Of a stretch of DNA of 57,803 nucleotides, positions 41,782 to 50,514 are shown piece after piece. The position numbers and the translations under genes were made by a program. Source of the stretch: Anaerolineales bacterium (GTDB lineage: Bacteria; Chloroflexota; Anaerolineae; Anaerolineales; DRMV01); assembly GCA_027023425.1 (NCBI GenBank), contig JALVVL010000009.1, positions 1 through 57,803 on the forward strand. Direction: 5' to 3'. The notes beneath the pieces are model-generated. The model made no database searches, was not told where the DNA came from, and saw only the letters and a program-made list of their open reading frames with translations. Positions within the stretch are counted from its first letter, which is position 1, and the number at the start of each line of letters is the position of its first letter.

Positions 41782-43965
41782 CTACTCGGCGTAGCGTTGG
41801 CGCGCTTTCTCCACCACAGCCACTACCTCTGGCAGGTCAATGCCCAATTCTTTGAGTTTCTCCACTGTGGGGATGCCGTGCTTATCCCAGCCGCGGCGCT
41901 GGTACACTGCGTCCATCAACTTTTCGTATTCGGCGTAGCGGTGCTTGCGCAGCGCGGCCACCTTCTCCTCGGTGCTCATCTTCTCCACATCGTGCCCGAG
42001 TTCGCGCAGTTGCTTGTCGTAGCGTTCTTGGCGCGATTCGTACTCTTCCACCGTCACAGGACCCATCGCGCGGTAGGGCACATAGTCGTACTCGCGCGTG
42101 CCGTAGCCCAAGCGCACAGCGAACACCCGCTGGAAGTTGTACACCTTCTCCGACTCAAAGATGAGGTCGTCGGGGGTAACTTTTTTGCCCAAAATGCCCT
42201 CATACAGCCACGTGTAGTTTTCCAAATGCTTGGGGACTTTGTGTGGCTCGTCGGTTTTATCGTTATCCTCGGGCACAATGTCGTTCCACGGCAATTTGCA
42301 AAGCCCGTGCAGGCTGAACCACGTGCGCCACATCGGGAACCAGTGAAGCGCCTCGGCTTTATCTTCAAACGTGGGCAATTGCTTGTTGACTTGATCCATG
42401 AAAATCAGCCACGCTTCGTCGTGTTGACCGCCTTTTAGCGTCATGCCGTAGCCGCCTTGCTGAGCAAGCGATTCTTTGGTGACGTATTCGGAAATTTCCA
42501 TGCCCTTGTTGTGCATGGCAATATCGTGGAGGAATTGGCGGTCGGCGCCGTATTTGTCAGCAAAGTAATCTGCCAAATAGCGCGTGCCTTTGCCTACCAG
42601 CAAACCAAAGCCTTCACCACGCGCCATCTGGTGCAAAATTTCAAGCACGGCTTCGGTGTTGCCCCAACTCAGGTCAAGACCACCCGTGCGCTCGGCGTTC
42701 AGGATGCCGTTTTCCCAGCATTCCATGCAGAAAGCAATGGTGTTGGCAAACGAAATGGTGTCCACGCCGTAGGTGTCGCAGTAGAAGTTGATTTCCAGCA
42801 CAGCGAGAGGGTCAAAAGTGCCGATATTCGCACCAAAGCCCGCCGCGTTTTCATACTCAGGCCCATCCACCAGCACGGCTTTGCCCTTGAAAGGACCGGT
42901 CTTTAAGTGGAAATGGTCAACGCCATGCGAGCAGGAAAGTTGGCAGCCCGCCCAGCATCCATCGGGCATACCCTGCGAGAAAAGTTTTTTCCAAACGGTG
43001 GAATCAATTTTATAGGAATCGGGGTGAGAGCCAAATTTGTAGTTGTGGACGGGCAAAAGGTCAAAGTGGTCCATGATTTCCACAAGGTAAGGGGTGCCTA
43101 CCTTGCGCATTTGATTTTGCTTGTCGTCAAGTTCCCAAATTTCCCTATTCATACGCCGCCCCGCCTTTTTGACGAGTGACATGTCGGCGGGGTGGTTTGA
43201 ATCGGGGCGTAAGTTGCTGAAGCGGACTACGATGCCCTTGATACGCTTATCACGGAACACGGTGGCAGAGCCGCCGCGCGCGGCTTGCTTGACGCGCATT
43301 TCCTTACGACGGACATCGTACCAACTGAAGTTCAGCGCGCCGTACCAAATATGCTCGGCGGCGGGGCCGGCCGTCACGGTGGAAATTGCCAGTTTCCCCT
43401 TTTTGCTGTCGCCTTTGTATGCCTCGGCAAGTTGCTCTTTCAATTCGTAAGTGTCAAGCGCCTCAAGCGGAGCCGCTTCAATGGTGACTTTGCCGGTGTC
43501 ACCATCAATGAAAATTATCACATCCTCCTTTGCTTTGCCTTGAATTTCCAGCGCATCAAAGCCGGAAAACTTCATGTAGGGTCCGAAATAGCCACCGACG
43601 TTGCTGTCAACCACCTGCTTGGTCAGCGGCGAAATGAAAACCACGGTGGATTTGCCGGAGCCCGGGTAAGCAGTGTTGCCCGAAATTGGGCCGCTGGCGA
43701 TGATAAGTTCATTTTCAGGGTCGTCCCATTTGGTGTCGTCGTTGATAGCATTCCACAACAGCCAAAGGGCAAAGCCCTTGCCGCCAGTGAAACGCTCTTT
43801 CATTTCTTGGGTGACCGGTTTTTCTTTGATGGTGTAGTCATCCAAGTTGATGTAGAGAGTGCGGTTGGCATAACCCCGTTCAACCGGACGCAGTTCGTAG
43901 TGATATTCGGCAAGCACTTTGTGGGCTTTCAACAGTTCCTCAACAGGGGTGGATACCGTGGCCAT
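41782..43965 (-). CDS. aldehyde:ferredoxin oxidoreductase family W/Mo enzyme
   Basis: 727 residues from the ATG at 43965 (GAGGAGG 6 bases upstream). The AOR N-terminal domain shows GGKGFALWLLW (about 60), SGPISGNTAYPGSGKS, SPLTKQVVDSNVGGYFGP and GFDALEIQGKA, which bind the bis-pyranopterin cofactor. The 4Fe-4S ligands are in GCWAGCQLSC (about 315-324), with a further Cys in LHGLCKLPW near 540. AOR-family enzymes oxidise aldehydes or related substrates with ferredoxin, usually with tungsten. The chain is longer than classical AOR (about 605), with a charged C-terminal extension (about 600-727). It is monocistronic. Mo-cofactor genes at 29.7-31.4 kb could supply it. Substrate unknown. Confidence 0.9.
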   Translation of the reverse strand: MATVSTPVEELLKAHKVLAEYHYELRPVERGYANRTLYINLDDYTIKEKPVTQEMKERFTGGKGFALWLLWNAINDDTKWDDPENELIIASGPISGNTAYPGSGKSTVVFISPLTKQVVDSNVGGYFGPYMKFSGFDALEIQGKAKEDVIIFIDGDTGKVTIEAAPLEALDTYELKEQLAEAYKGDSKKGKLAISTVTAGPAAEHIWYGALNFSWYDVRRKEMRVKQAARGGSATVFRDKRIKGIVVRFSNLRPDSNHPADMSLVKKAGRRMNREIWELDDKQNQMRKVGTPYLVEIMDHFDLLPVHNYKFGSHPDSYKIDSTVWKKLFSQGMPDGCWAGCQLSCSHGVDHFHLKTGPFKGKAVLVDGPEYENAAGFGANIGTFDPLAVLEINFYCDTYGVDTISFANTIAFCMECWENGILNAERTGGLDLSWGNTEAVLEILHQMARGEGFGLLVGKGTRYLADYFADKYGADRQFLHDIAMHNKGMEISEYVTKESLAQQGGYGMTLKGGQHDEAWLIFMDQVNKQLPTFEDKAEALHWFPMWRTWFSLHGLCKLPWNDIVPEDNDKTDEPHKVPKHLENYTWLYEGILGKKVTPDDLIFESEKVYNFQRVFAVRLGYGTREYDYVPYRAMGPVTVEEYESRQERYDKQLRELGHDVEKMSTEEKVAALRKHRYAEYEKLMDAVYQRRGWDKHGIPTVEKLKELGIDLPEVVAVVEKARQRYAE

Positions 43966-44004
43966 AAAAGCCTCCTCACATGTAAGGATGGGATTTGCAG
44001 TTTC

Positions 44005-44010
44005 ATTATA
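44005..44010 (-). promoter_or_regulatory. -10 box of the AOR-family gene
   Basis: TATAAT on the minus strand lies about 40 bases before the ATG. The expected -35 region falls in the edge of a family B element and shows no TTGACA-like box. Confidence 0.5.
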
Positions 44011-44028
44011 CACCATCGGGGAGCGCGC

Positions 44029-44150
44029 TAAGAGCCTATCCGAAAATTCTTTGAGGATGTGCCACTGCGAGGCAGCATAGCCGCCGAAACAGTCTCCCGC
44101 GGTCGGAAAGGGGATTGCTTCGCCGCTTCGCGGCTCGCAATGACACCATC
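44029..44150. mobile_element. MITE-like element, family B
   Basis: TAAGAGCCTATCCGAAAATTC at the left end matches 29506 and the inverted right end of 57070-57222. Inner arms GCCACTGCGAGGCAGC and GCGGCTCGCAATGACACC pair. It sits just upstream of the AOR promoter. Confidence 0.75.
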
Positions 44151-44234
44151 ACGATATTTTTCAGATAAGTAACTGCCCACCTGCCTAATGCATAATCAAC
44201 CCAGATGTTGGGTTTAGGCTCTTCGGCAATGCCC

Positions 44235-44720
44235 AGTCGCATGGCTTAATCTCTCCCTACCCCCGCTACGGCGAGGCCTCGCTTCCGCTCAGCCCGCCGT
44301 AGCCGCCCCCTTCCCTCCCTTAGTGCATAATCAACCTTGATAGTTGGTTTAGACCTTTTGCAACTTAGCGCCCAAATTTTTGATCTCTCCCTACCCCCGC
44401 TCCGGCGAGGCTTCGCCTTCGCTCAGCCTGCCGGAGCCGCCCCCTTCCCTCCCTTAGTAAGGGAGGGAAGGGGGCTGGTGAGCCGAGCGTTAGCGAGGCT
44501 CAGCGGGGGATGGGTGAGATCTTGCCACAGGCGCGATAGATCGCACCTTTTGCAATAACCAAAATCTTGCTTGAAAATGCATTAGTAAGGGAGGGAAGGG
44601 GGCAGATGAGCCGAGCGCCAGCGAGGCTCAGGGGAGATGGGTGAGATCTTGCCACAAAGAGAGCAGATGGCGCCTTCCGTAATGACCAAAATCTTGTTTG
44701 AGAATGCACTAATAAGCGAG
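44235..44720. repeat. cluster of CTCTCCCTACCCCCGC / GGGAGGGAAGGGGGC elements
   Basis: Two direct copies of ATCTCTCCCTACCCCCGCT(A/C)CGGCGAGGC (44251, 44384) and two of GGGAGGGAAGGGGGC...GATGGGTGAGATCTTGCCACA...ACCAAAATCTTG (about 44459 and 44588) form inverted arms. No gene is present in the 989-base gap 43966-44954. Confidence 0.75.
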
Positions 44721-44744
44721 GGTAAACACTTTTGTGCAATGCAA

Positions 44745-44925
44745 GCAGAGGTACACGCAGGTGGACTTCGCAACTTGTAGCCCGTGACTTCAGCCGCTGG
44801 GCTCAAGCAGCGGCAGTTGAAACTGCACCTACTGCCTGCGAAGTCGCCCTACGGCGACTTTTTGGGAAAAGCAAGCCCCAAAATGGCATATTGCACTCAC
44901 GCTCGCGTAGGTAATTACGATGCTT
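44745..44925. repeat. GCAGGTGGACTTCGC dispersed repeat, second copy
   Basis: This matches 2390-2509 (GCAGGTGGACTTCGCAACT, GGCAGTTGAAACTGCACCT), and its right part (GGCATATTGCACTCACGCTCG, GTAGGTAATT) matches 3182-3211. Confidence 0.7.
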
Positions 44926-44954
44926 CCTCTAATGCAACCACAAAAGCCCTGCGC

Positions 44955-45929
44955 TCACGGCCTTGCATCCCAGCGCACCAGCGTCAATTTTACAGCCTCT
45001 ACGCGGGCTTTGAGCCGCAAAAGCCGCCCACAGCACAGCGTGGTGAGGGTGTAATCGCCCGCTGGTAAGTCGCCGAGCACCGCGTTTTCCCGAAAAATGG
45101 GATCGCCCATGCCGTTTTCGGCATAAGTGCGGATGTAGTAAACCGAGCCATCGGCCGATGCCACCGTAATCGGGTGTTGAAGCAAGGGTTTGCCGTTTTC
45201 GGTCAGCCGCACCGCCAAAACACCCTCTGTGGGCTTTAGCGGCCGAAGCCACAGCCAAGGGTTTTTCGCCGCGCCGTATTCATTTTTCCCCAGCCTGACC
45301 TCAAAATGAAGGTGCGGGCCAATAGCCACGCCGCGGCTCCCCACGGTAGCGATTTGCTCGCCGGCGCGCACCTCTTGCCCCGGCCGCACAAGCACCCGCT
45401 CCACATGCCCGTACAGCGTGTAAACCGTCCCCACACCGGCAACGGCGTGCTTTAGCACCACCGCCTGCCCGTAAAAGCCGCTGAAAAGCCCCAGCCGCGC
45501 GTGCAAATCATCGCCGGCAAAAGCCACCACGCCATCGGCGGCGGCAAGCACGGGCGTGCCCTGCGGGTTTTCAAAATCCACCCCGTGATGGGGCGGACGC
45601 TTGCCGCGATAGGTGCTTTCAAAGCGGTAGGTCGGGGAAACGCGGTTGTTGGCAGCACTCGGCAGCGGGCGGGCGAAGACGAAATGTCCCGCGAGCACGC
45701 AAACCTGCGCGGTGCAAGGCGTTGGCGTGGGAGATGGGGCGGCGGGCGGCGTCGGTGGCGTGGTTTGGGACGGTGTTACAGTAGGCGCTGGCGGCGCGGC
45801 GGTTGCCGTGGCGCTCGGTTTTGGGGAAGGGGCATCGGTCGGCCTCGTCGGTTTTGCCCGAGAGGTACCGCACGCCGCCAGCAGAACGGCCGCCAACAAA
45901 CCGAAAGTTACCTTCAGAATTTTGCTCAC
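44955..45929 (-). CDS. M23-family peptidase lipoprotein
   Basis: 324 residues. The signal peptide ends in lipobox LAAC (Cys at about 20). A Pro/Thr/Ala/Ser linker (about 25-72) leads to the LytM/M23 domain: HHGVDFENP (about 113, zinc His and Asp) and GPHLHFEVR (about 204, HxH). GVVAFAGDD and GYGHV-like LYGHVERVLV are also typical. The C-terminal segment (about 230-324) is a separate beta-rich domain. It probably cleaves peptidoglycan cross-bridges or acts as an amidase activator. It lies 3 bases after the ftcD stop, so the two are co-transcribed, an odd pairing. Confidence 0.9.
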   Translation of the reverse strand: MSKILKVTFGLLAAVLLAACGTSRAKPTRPTDAPSPKPSATATAAPPAPTVTPSQTTPPTPPAAPSPTPTPCTAQVCVLAGHFVFARPLPSAANNRVSPTYRFESTYRGKRPPHHGVDFENPQGTPVLAAADGVVAFAGDDLHARLGLFSGFYGQAVVLKHAVAGVGTVYTLYGHVERVLVRPGQEVRAGEQIATVGSRGVAIGPHLHFEVRLGKNEYGAAKNPWLWLRPLKPTEGVLAVRLTENGKPLLQHPITVASADGSVYYIRTYAENGMGDPIFRENAVLGDLPAGDYTLTTLCCGRLLRLKARVEAVKLTLVRWDARP

Positions 45930-45932
45930 GCT

Positions 45933-47381
45933 TTACCCCACAAAACCGCCGCGCTCCTCAACCACGCTCATCGTCTGGGTGCAAATTTCCTCCGCCTCGG
46001 CGAGCAGGCGACGGATCGCAGCGGCGAGTTCCGCGGCCTCATCTTCGGGCAAATCACCTGCGCTGGCGCGAATTTGTACCGAAGCGCCGAGCACAGCGGC
46101 GCGCGCCAACGCCGCCGCCGTGCCCGCAGCGGCAATCGCTTCCGCGCTGCCGATGGAAGCAATTTCGCGCGCCAGCCTCACCACCTCCACCGCGCGCTCA
46201 GCGGTGCGAAGCAGGCTTTTGGCATTCGCCGCGGTGAGAGATTTGACAAAAGCGGCGCGCAACTCTTCGGCGCGTTCAACGATAGACCGCACTCGCGCCT
46301 CAAGGGCTTTGTGCTTTTCCTTGCCCAACATGAGCCGCCCGGCCTTAGTAACCAAAGCCGCGGCCTCCGCTGCGGCATAGGCCGAAGCCGCGCCGCCGCC
46401 CAAAGCAGAAGCGTCCGAAGCCAAATCATCCAAGAACGCGGCTTGTTCTTGCAAAACGGCCTGCTCGGCAAGCGCGGCATAGAGGCGGCGCTCTAAAATT
46501 TGCCGGTCGGGGTCAAACTGGTCTAATTGCAAATACCAGCGTGCCGCGTCGGTAAGCGCCTCTTCGGGCGCGAGGCCGACCAATTCGCTGTGGTGCACCG
46601 CCGTGCCGTAGCGGGCGGCTTCGCGGCGGATGAGTTCCACCACGCGGGCAATGGGCGTTTTGCGATAGTCGGTGAGGTTCATGGAAACCTGCGCCCGCCC
46701 TCCAACCAACATGCCCAACGCCTTGACGTAGCGCAAACCGCCCGAGGAATGGCGCACAGCGCGGGCAATTTTCTTGGCAATTGCCACGTCGTTTGTGGTG
46801 AGGTAAACATTGTAGGCGATTAGCGGGCCGCGCGCGCCGACAACGGTCGCGCCCGCAGGTCCAACGCGCTTAGGCCCAAAATCGGGGTCGCGGTCGGGGT
46901 TTTTGCCGATTTCCTCTTTGAGGGCTTCGTATTGCCCGCGGCGGATGTTCTCCAGCCGCTCGCGCTCCGGCCGCGTGGCGGCTTTTTCGTAAAGGTAAAC
47001 GGGGATGCCGAGTTCATCGCCAACGCGCTTGCCCAGCCGCCGCGCCATTTCAACGCACTCGGCCATGCTCACGCCGCGAAGGGGCACAAAAGGCACAACA
47101 TCGGCCGCGCCAATGCGCGGATGCTCGCCGGTGTGGTGATTGAGGTCAATCAGTTCGGCGGCCTTAGCAATTCCGCGAAACGCCGCCTCCTCAACCGCCC
47201 GCGGCGCACCAACAAAAGTAACCACCGTCCGGTTGTGGTCGGGGTCGGAATGGCGGTCTAAAATCACCACCCCGTCAACCGAGGCTATGGCTTCCTCAAT
47301 AGCCCGAATCACCCCCTCACGCCTTCCCTCGGAGAAATTTGGGATGCACTCAACCAACTTTTGCACATCGGCCTCCAACAT
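45933..47381 (-). CDS. ftcD: glutamate formiminotransferase / formiminotetrahydrofolate cyclodeaminase
   Basis: 482 residues, a fusion of the formiminotransferase (about 1-300: LVECIPNFSEGRR, DHNRTVVTFVGAP, HPRIGAADVVPFVPL, KALGMLVGGRAQVSMNLTDY) and cyclodeaminase (about 310-482: LASDASALGGGAASAYAAAEAAAL). It moves the formimino group from formiminoglutamate to tetrahydrofolate and forms methenyl-THF, linking histidine breakdown to one-carbon metabolism. No hut genes are nearby. The ATG at 47381 fits the conserved N-terminus but has only a distant GGAGG; the long in-frame extension to 48182 runs through repeats and another gene and is rejected. It heads a two-gene operon with the M23 lipoprotein. 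Confidence 0.9.
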   Translation of the reverse strand: MLEADVQKLVECIPNFSEGRREGVIRAIEEAIASVDGVVILDRHSDPDHNRTVVTFVGAPRAVEEAAFRGIAKAAELIDLNHHTGEHPRIGAADVVPFVPLRGVSMAECVEMARRLGKRVGDELGIPVYLYEKAATRPERERLENIRRGQYEALKEEIGKNPDRDPDFGPKRVGPAGATVVGARGPLIAYNVYLTTNDVAIAKKIARAVRHSSGGLRYVKALGMLVGGRAQVSMNLTDYRKTPIARVVELIRREAARYGTAVHHSELVGLAPEEALTDAARWYLQLDQFDPDRQILERRLYAALAEQAVLQEQAAFLDDLASDASALGGGAASAYAAAEAAALVTKAGRLMLGKEKHKALEARVRSIVERAEELRAAFVKSLTAANAKSLLRTAERAVEVVRLAREIASIGSAEAIAAAGTAAALARAAVLGASVQIRASAGDLPEDEAAELAAAIRRLLAEAEEICTQTMSVVEERGGFVG

Positions 47382-47404
47382 AGTGGCAGAAGTCGCCGCC
47401 TCCG

Positions 47405-47725
47405 GTATAGCGAGGTTAACGCCAAGGGCGCCAAGGAAATAACGCAGAGGCGCAGAGAAAAAACCACAGATTACACAGATTACACAGATTAGCACAGATT
47501 TTTTCTGCGAAATCTGCGTAATCTGCGGTTGCAAATCGGTGAAAATCTGTGGAATCGGTGGATGGTAACGCAGAGGCGCAGAGAGCGCAGAGACGCCAAG
47601 GACACAAAGGACGCCAAGAAAGTAACGCAGAGACGCAGAGAGAGCAAAGAGCGCAAAGGAAAATTCTGTGTTCTCTGTGGTGCTTCTGTGTCTTCTGTGT
47701 TTTTCTTTCAATCGGCGAAATCTGC
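47405..47725. repeat. modular family C repeat block
   Basis: GTTAACGCCAAGGGCGCCAAGG, AATAACGCAGAGGCGCAGAG, ACCACAGATTACACAGATT (three overlapping copies), AATCGGTGAAAATCTGTGG and TTCTGTGTTCTCTGTGG words fill the divergent spacer between ftcD and the dipeptidase. A TATAAT for the dipeptidase is at 47817. Confidence 0.85.
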
Positions 47726-47816
47726 TGTTCCGCCTTGCCAAGGCTGGACGGTTACGATATTGTACCAAGCCAGCAAACAAGCCCCCACAAAACAGGCGGC
47801 ATTTGCGCGATGGCGG

Positions 47817-47822
47817 TATAAT
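47817..47822 (+). promoter_or_regulatory. -10 box of the dipeptidase operon
   Basis: TATAAT lies 38 bases before the ATG; AAGGAG follows at about 47850. No clear -35 box. Confidence 0.5.
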
Positions 47823-47860
47823 CATAGCCGCGAGGATACCAGTCAACCAAGGAGTGCTAA

Positions 47861-49231
47861 ATGAGCGAAAAAACGGCTTTGGATTTTTTGAACGCCAATC
47901 ACGAGCGTTTTTTGGAAGAATTGAAAGACTTTTTGCGCATCCCCTCGGTTTCAACCACCGAAGAGCACAAAGCCGATGTGCAAGCCGCAGCCGAATGGGT
48001 CGCCGCGAATTTACGGAAAATCGGCGCAAAAAATGTGCAAATTTTCCCGACCAAGCGACATCCGGTCGTTTACGGCGAAATCGGGGTGGCAAAAAACGCC
48101 CCCACGGTCTTGGTATATGGGCACTACGACGTGCAGCCGCCCGACCCCGAGGAAAAATGGGAAACGCCGCCGTTTGAGCCAAGCATCCGCGGCGAAAGGC
48201 TTTACGCCCGCGGCGCCTCGGATATGAAAGGGCAGGTGATGGCCTCGCTCAAAGCAGCGGAAGCGGTGGCAAACTCCGGCTCGCCTGTCAACATCAAATT
48301 CATCATTGAAGGCGAAGAGGAAATCGGCTCACCCGACCTTGCCCCCTTCATCGCCGAGCACAAAGAAATGCTCGCCGCCGACGTCTGCCTCAACCCCGAT
48401 GCCGGAATGCTCGCCCCCGACCTGCCAACCATCACCTACGGCCTGCGCGGGCTGGCATACTTTGAACTTTATGTGTACGGCCCAACACACGACCTGCATT
48501 CCGGCGTATACGGCGGAGTGGTGCACAATCCGGCGCAGGCAATTGCTGAACTGATCGCCGGTATGCACGACAAAAACGGCCGCGTAACCCTGCCCGGCTT
48601 TTACGACAAGGTGCTCCCCCTGAGCGAAGAAGAGCGCGCCGCCCTCGCCGACCTTCCGTTTGACCCCGAAAAGTTTTACCTTGAACAAACCGGCGTGCCC
48701 AAACTTTGGGGCGAGCCCGAATACACACCGATTGAGCGCACAGGCGCGCGCCCCACGCTTGAAATCAACGGCCTCTACAGCGGCTACATCGGCGAAGGAG
48801 CAAAAACCGTCATTCCTTCCTACGCGATGGCAAAAATTTCGTGCCGCCTTGTGCCCAAGCAAGACCCGGCCGAAGTGGCCGAGCAATTGCGCGCCTACCT
48901 TGAAGCAAACGCCCCCGACACAATCCGCTGGGAACTGAAGGTGATGGACGGCGCGCCGGCTTCCATTGTGAACTTGAACCAACCCGCTGTGAAAGCACTG
49001 GCAAAGGCAATGGAAGAAACTTGGGGGCGCGGCCCGGTTTACCGCCGCGAAGGCGGCAGTATCCCCGTGGTGGGGCAAATGCAAGAAATTTTGGGCTTAG
49101 AATCGGTGCTGACCGGTTTTGGCTTGCCCGATTCGCTGATTCACGCCCCCAACGAAAACCTGCACCTGCCCACATGGCGCAAGGGAATGGAAGCATTGGT
49201 GCGCTTCTTTTACCGATTTGCAGAGGGATGA
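47861..49231 (+). CDS. M20-family dipeptidase
   Basis: 456 residues with AAGGAG before the ATG. Metal sites of the M20 family are present: VYGHYDVQPPD (about 87, His-Asp), GASDMKGQ (about 119, bridging Asp), EGEEEIGS (about 148, catalytic and metal Glu), LNPDAGM (about 175) and the final His in HAPNENLHLP (about 429). The lid domain is inserted about 190-310. It most resembles cytosolic PepV/CNDP-type dipeptidases that split short peptides. There is no signal peptide. The TGA overlaps the ATG of the next gene by 4 bases. Confidence 0.92.
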   Translation: MSEKTALDFLNANHERFLEELKDFLRIPSVSTTEEHKADVQAAAEWVAANLRKIGAKNVQIFPTKRHPVVYGEIGVAKNAPTVLVYGHYDVQPPDPEEKWETPPFEPSIRGERLYARGASDMKGQVMASLKAAEAVANSGSPVNIKFIIEGEEEIGSPDLAPFIAEHKEMLAADVCLNPDAGMLAPDLPTITYGLRGLAYFELYVYGPTHDLHSGVYGGVVHNPAQAIAELIAGMHDKNGRVTLPGFYDKVLPLSEEERAALADLPFDPEKFYLEQTGVPKLWGEPEYTPIERTGARPTLEINGLYSGYIGEGAKTVIPSYAMAKISCRLVPKQDPAEVAEQLRAYLEANAPDTIRWELKVMDGAPASIVNLNQPAVKALAKAMEETWGRGPVYRREGGSIPVVGQMQEILGLESVLTGFGLPDSLIHAPNENLHLPTWRKGMEALVRFFYRFAEG

Positions 49232-50217
49232 CAACGCAATTTATGAAACACAAGACGAAACACGCCCTCAAGGCGATGGCAATGTTGCCGCTTTTTGCCG
49301 CGCAGACCGCCGCCGAAAACGAGCCACCGCCGACCGCGGGCAAAAACCTGAAAATGCCCAACTACGGCGGGCAGGCAATCATTGAAGGGGTGATGATGCG
49401 CGGACGGCGGGTTGCCGCAATGGCTATGCGCGCGCCGGATGGCGAAATCAAAATCCACACCGAGCCACTCAGTGCGATTTACAGTAGCAAATTGATGCGC
49501 ATACCCTTCCTGCGCGGCATGATCGGCCTGTGGGACGCACTCGTGCTCGGCACACGCGCCCTCACCATCTCCGCCAACGTGCAACTTGACAAAGACGAGC
49601 AACTGGAAGGCTGGGGGCTTTACCTTTCGCTGGCATTTTCGCTGATTGTGGGGCTCGCGTTTTTCGCCCTTCTGCCCGCCGGTGTGGGGCATCTCACCCA
49701 GCAATACCTCCATTACGGCCCAATAGCCGCCAACTTAGCCGAAGGCTTGGTCAGGCTGGTAATTTTGGTGGGCTACATTTGGGCAATCGGGCTAATGGAA
49801 GATGTGCGGCGGCTGTACCAATACCACGGAGCCGAGCACAAAACCATCAACGCCTTTGAAGGCGAAGCCCCGCTCACGCCCAAAAGCGTCGCCCGCTTTT
49901 CGCTGGAGCACCCGCGCTGCGGCACCGCATTCCTGCTGGATGTGGTGGCAATTTCGGTGGTGCTGTTTGCGTTTTTAGGGCATCAGGGCTTGCTTTGGCG
50001 GCTCACCAGCCGCGTTCTGCTTTTGCCGGTTGTGGCGGGCATTGCTTACGAATACCTGCGCTGGACGGCAGACAACATGCACAAAGCGGCCGTGCGCGCG
50101 CTGGTCAAGCCCAATTTAGCCCTCCAGCGGCTGACGACGCGCGAACCAACGCACGATATTTTAGAAGTGGGCATAGCGGCGTTCAACGCGATGCGGGCCA
50201 AAGAGACCGTTTCCTAA
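49228..50217 (+). CDS. DUF1385 membrane protein
   Basis: 329 residues from the ATG that overlaps the dipeptidase stop; later ATG codons at 49243 or before NYGGQAIIEGV are alternatives. The DUF1385 hallmark NYGGQAIIEGVMMRG (about 44) is followed by about four membrane helices (for example about 130-152 and 167-188) and the conserved YQYHGAEHKTINAFE (about 207) and HPRCGTAFL (about 232). The His/Cys motif suggests metal binding or an enzyme active site, but the family has no established function. Genes of this family often sit near prfA/prmC; here it is coupled to a dipeptidase. Confidence 0.88.
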   Translation: MTTQFMKHKTKHALKAMAMLPLFAAQTAAENEPPPTAGKNLKMPNYGGQAIIEGVMMRGRRVAAMAMRAPDGEIKIHTEPLSAIYSSKLMRIPFLRGMIGLWDALVLGTRALTISANVQLDKDEQLEGWGLYLSLAFSLIVGLAFFALLPAGVGHLTQQYLHYGPIAANLAEGLVRLVILVGYIWAIGLMEDVRRLYQYHGAEHKTINAFEGEAPLTPKSVARFSLEHPRCGTAFLLDVVAISVVLFAFLGHQGLLWRLTSRVLLLPVVAGIAYEYLRWTADNMHKAAVRALVKPNLALQRLTTREPTHDILEVGIAAFNAMRAKETVS

Positions 50218-50230
50218 GCCTAAAACGGTA

Positions 50231-50386
50231 TAGGCTTACGCAGTTACCCGTAGAAGCGCTCGTTTTTCATGTCATGGCGAGCCGCCGCAGGCGGCGAAGC
50301 CATCCCCCAAATGATGGAGGAGACCGCTTCAGCGGTGTACGACCGCCTCGCGGCGACATACAGGAGGAGAACTGCGTAACTCCTAT
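50231..50386. mobile_element. MITE-like element, family A, complete copy
   Basis: It begins TAGGCTTACGCAGTT and ends AACTGCGTAACTCCTA. The interior carries ATGTCATGGCGAGCCGCCG and CCTCGCGGCGACATA arms. It is in opposite orientation to the copy at 56044-56198, with which it is highly similar. Confidence 0.8.
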
Positions 50387-50514
50387 GGTAATTTGGCGAA
50401 TTAAACGGCTGAACGGCCTGCCCAACGCAATGAATTGACAGCGTAACGGGTTAGAATTCTGTGCCTATTGCAAAACGCCTCACAGCCGCATAATCCTAAC
50501 TCACGGAGTGCAGG

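Noticed and set aside
45501-46496. 331-codon plus-strand frame opposite the M23 peptidase and ftcD
   Set aside because: Both minus-strand genes carry catalytic motifs; the opposite frame spans two genes and shows none.
47382-48182. In-frame N-terminal extension of ftcD
   Set aside because: It translates repeat words (RICVICG-like strings) and runs across the dipeptidase start; the conserved FtcD N-terminus begins at 47381.
50401-50514. TTGACA at 50435 as a pyrG promoter
   Set aside because: The only AT-rich -10-like box (TAGAAT at 50452) is 11 bases away, which is too close.
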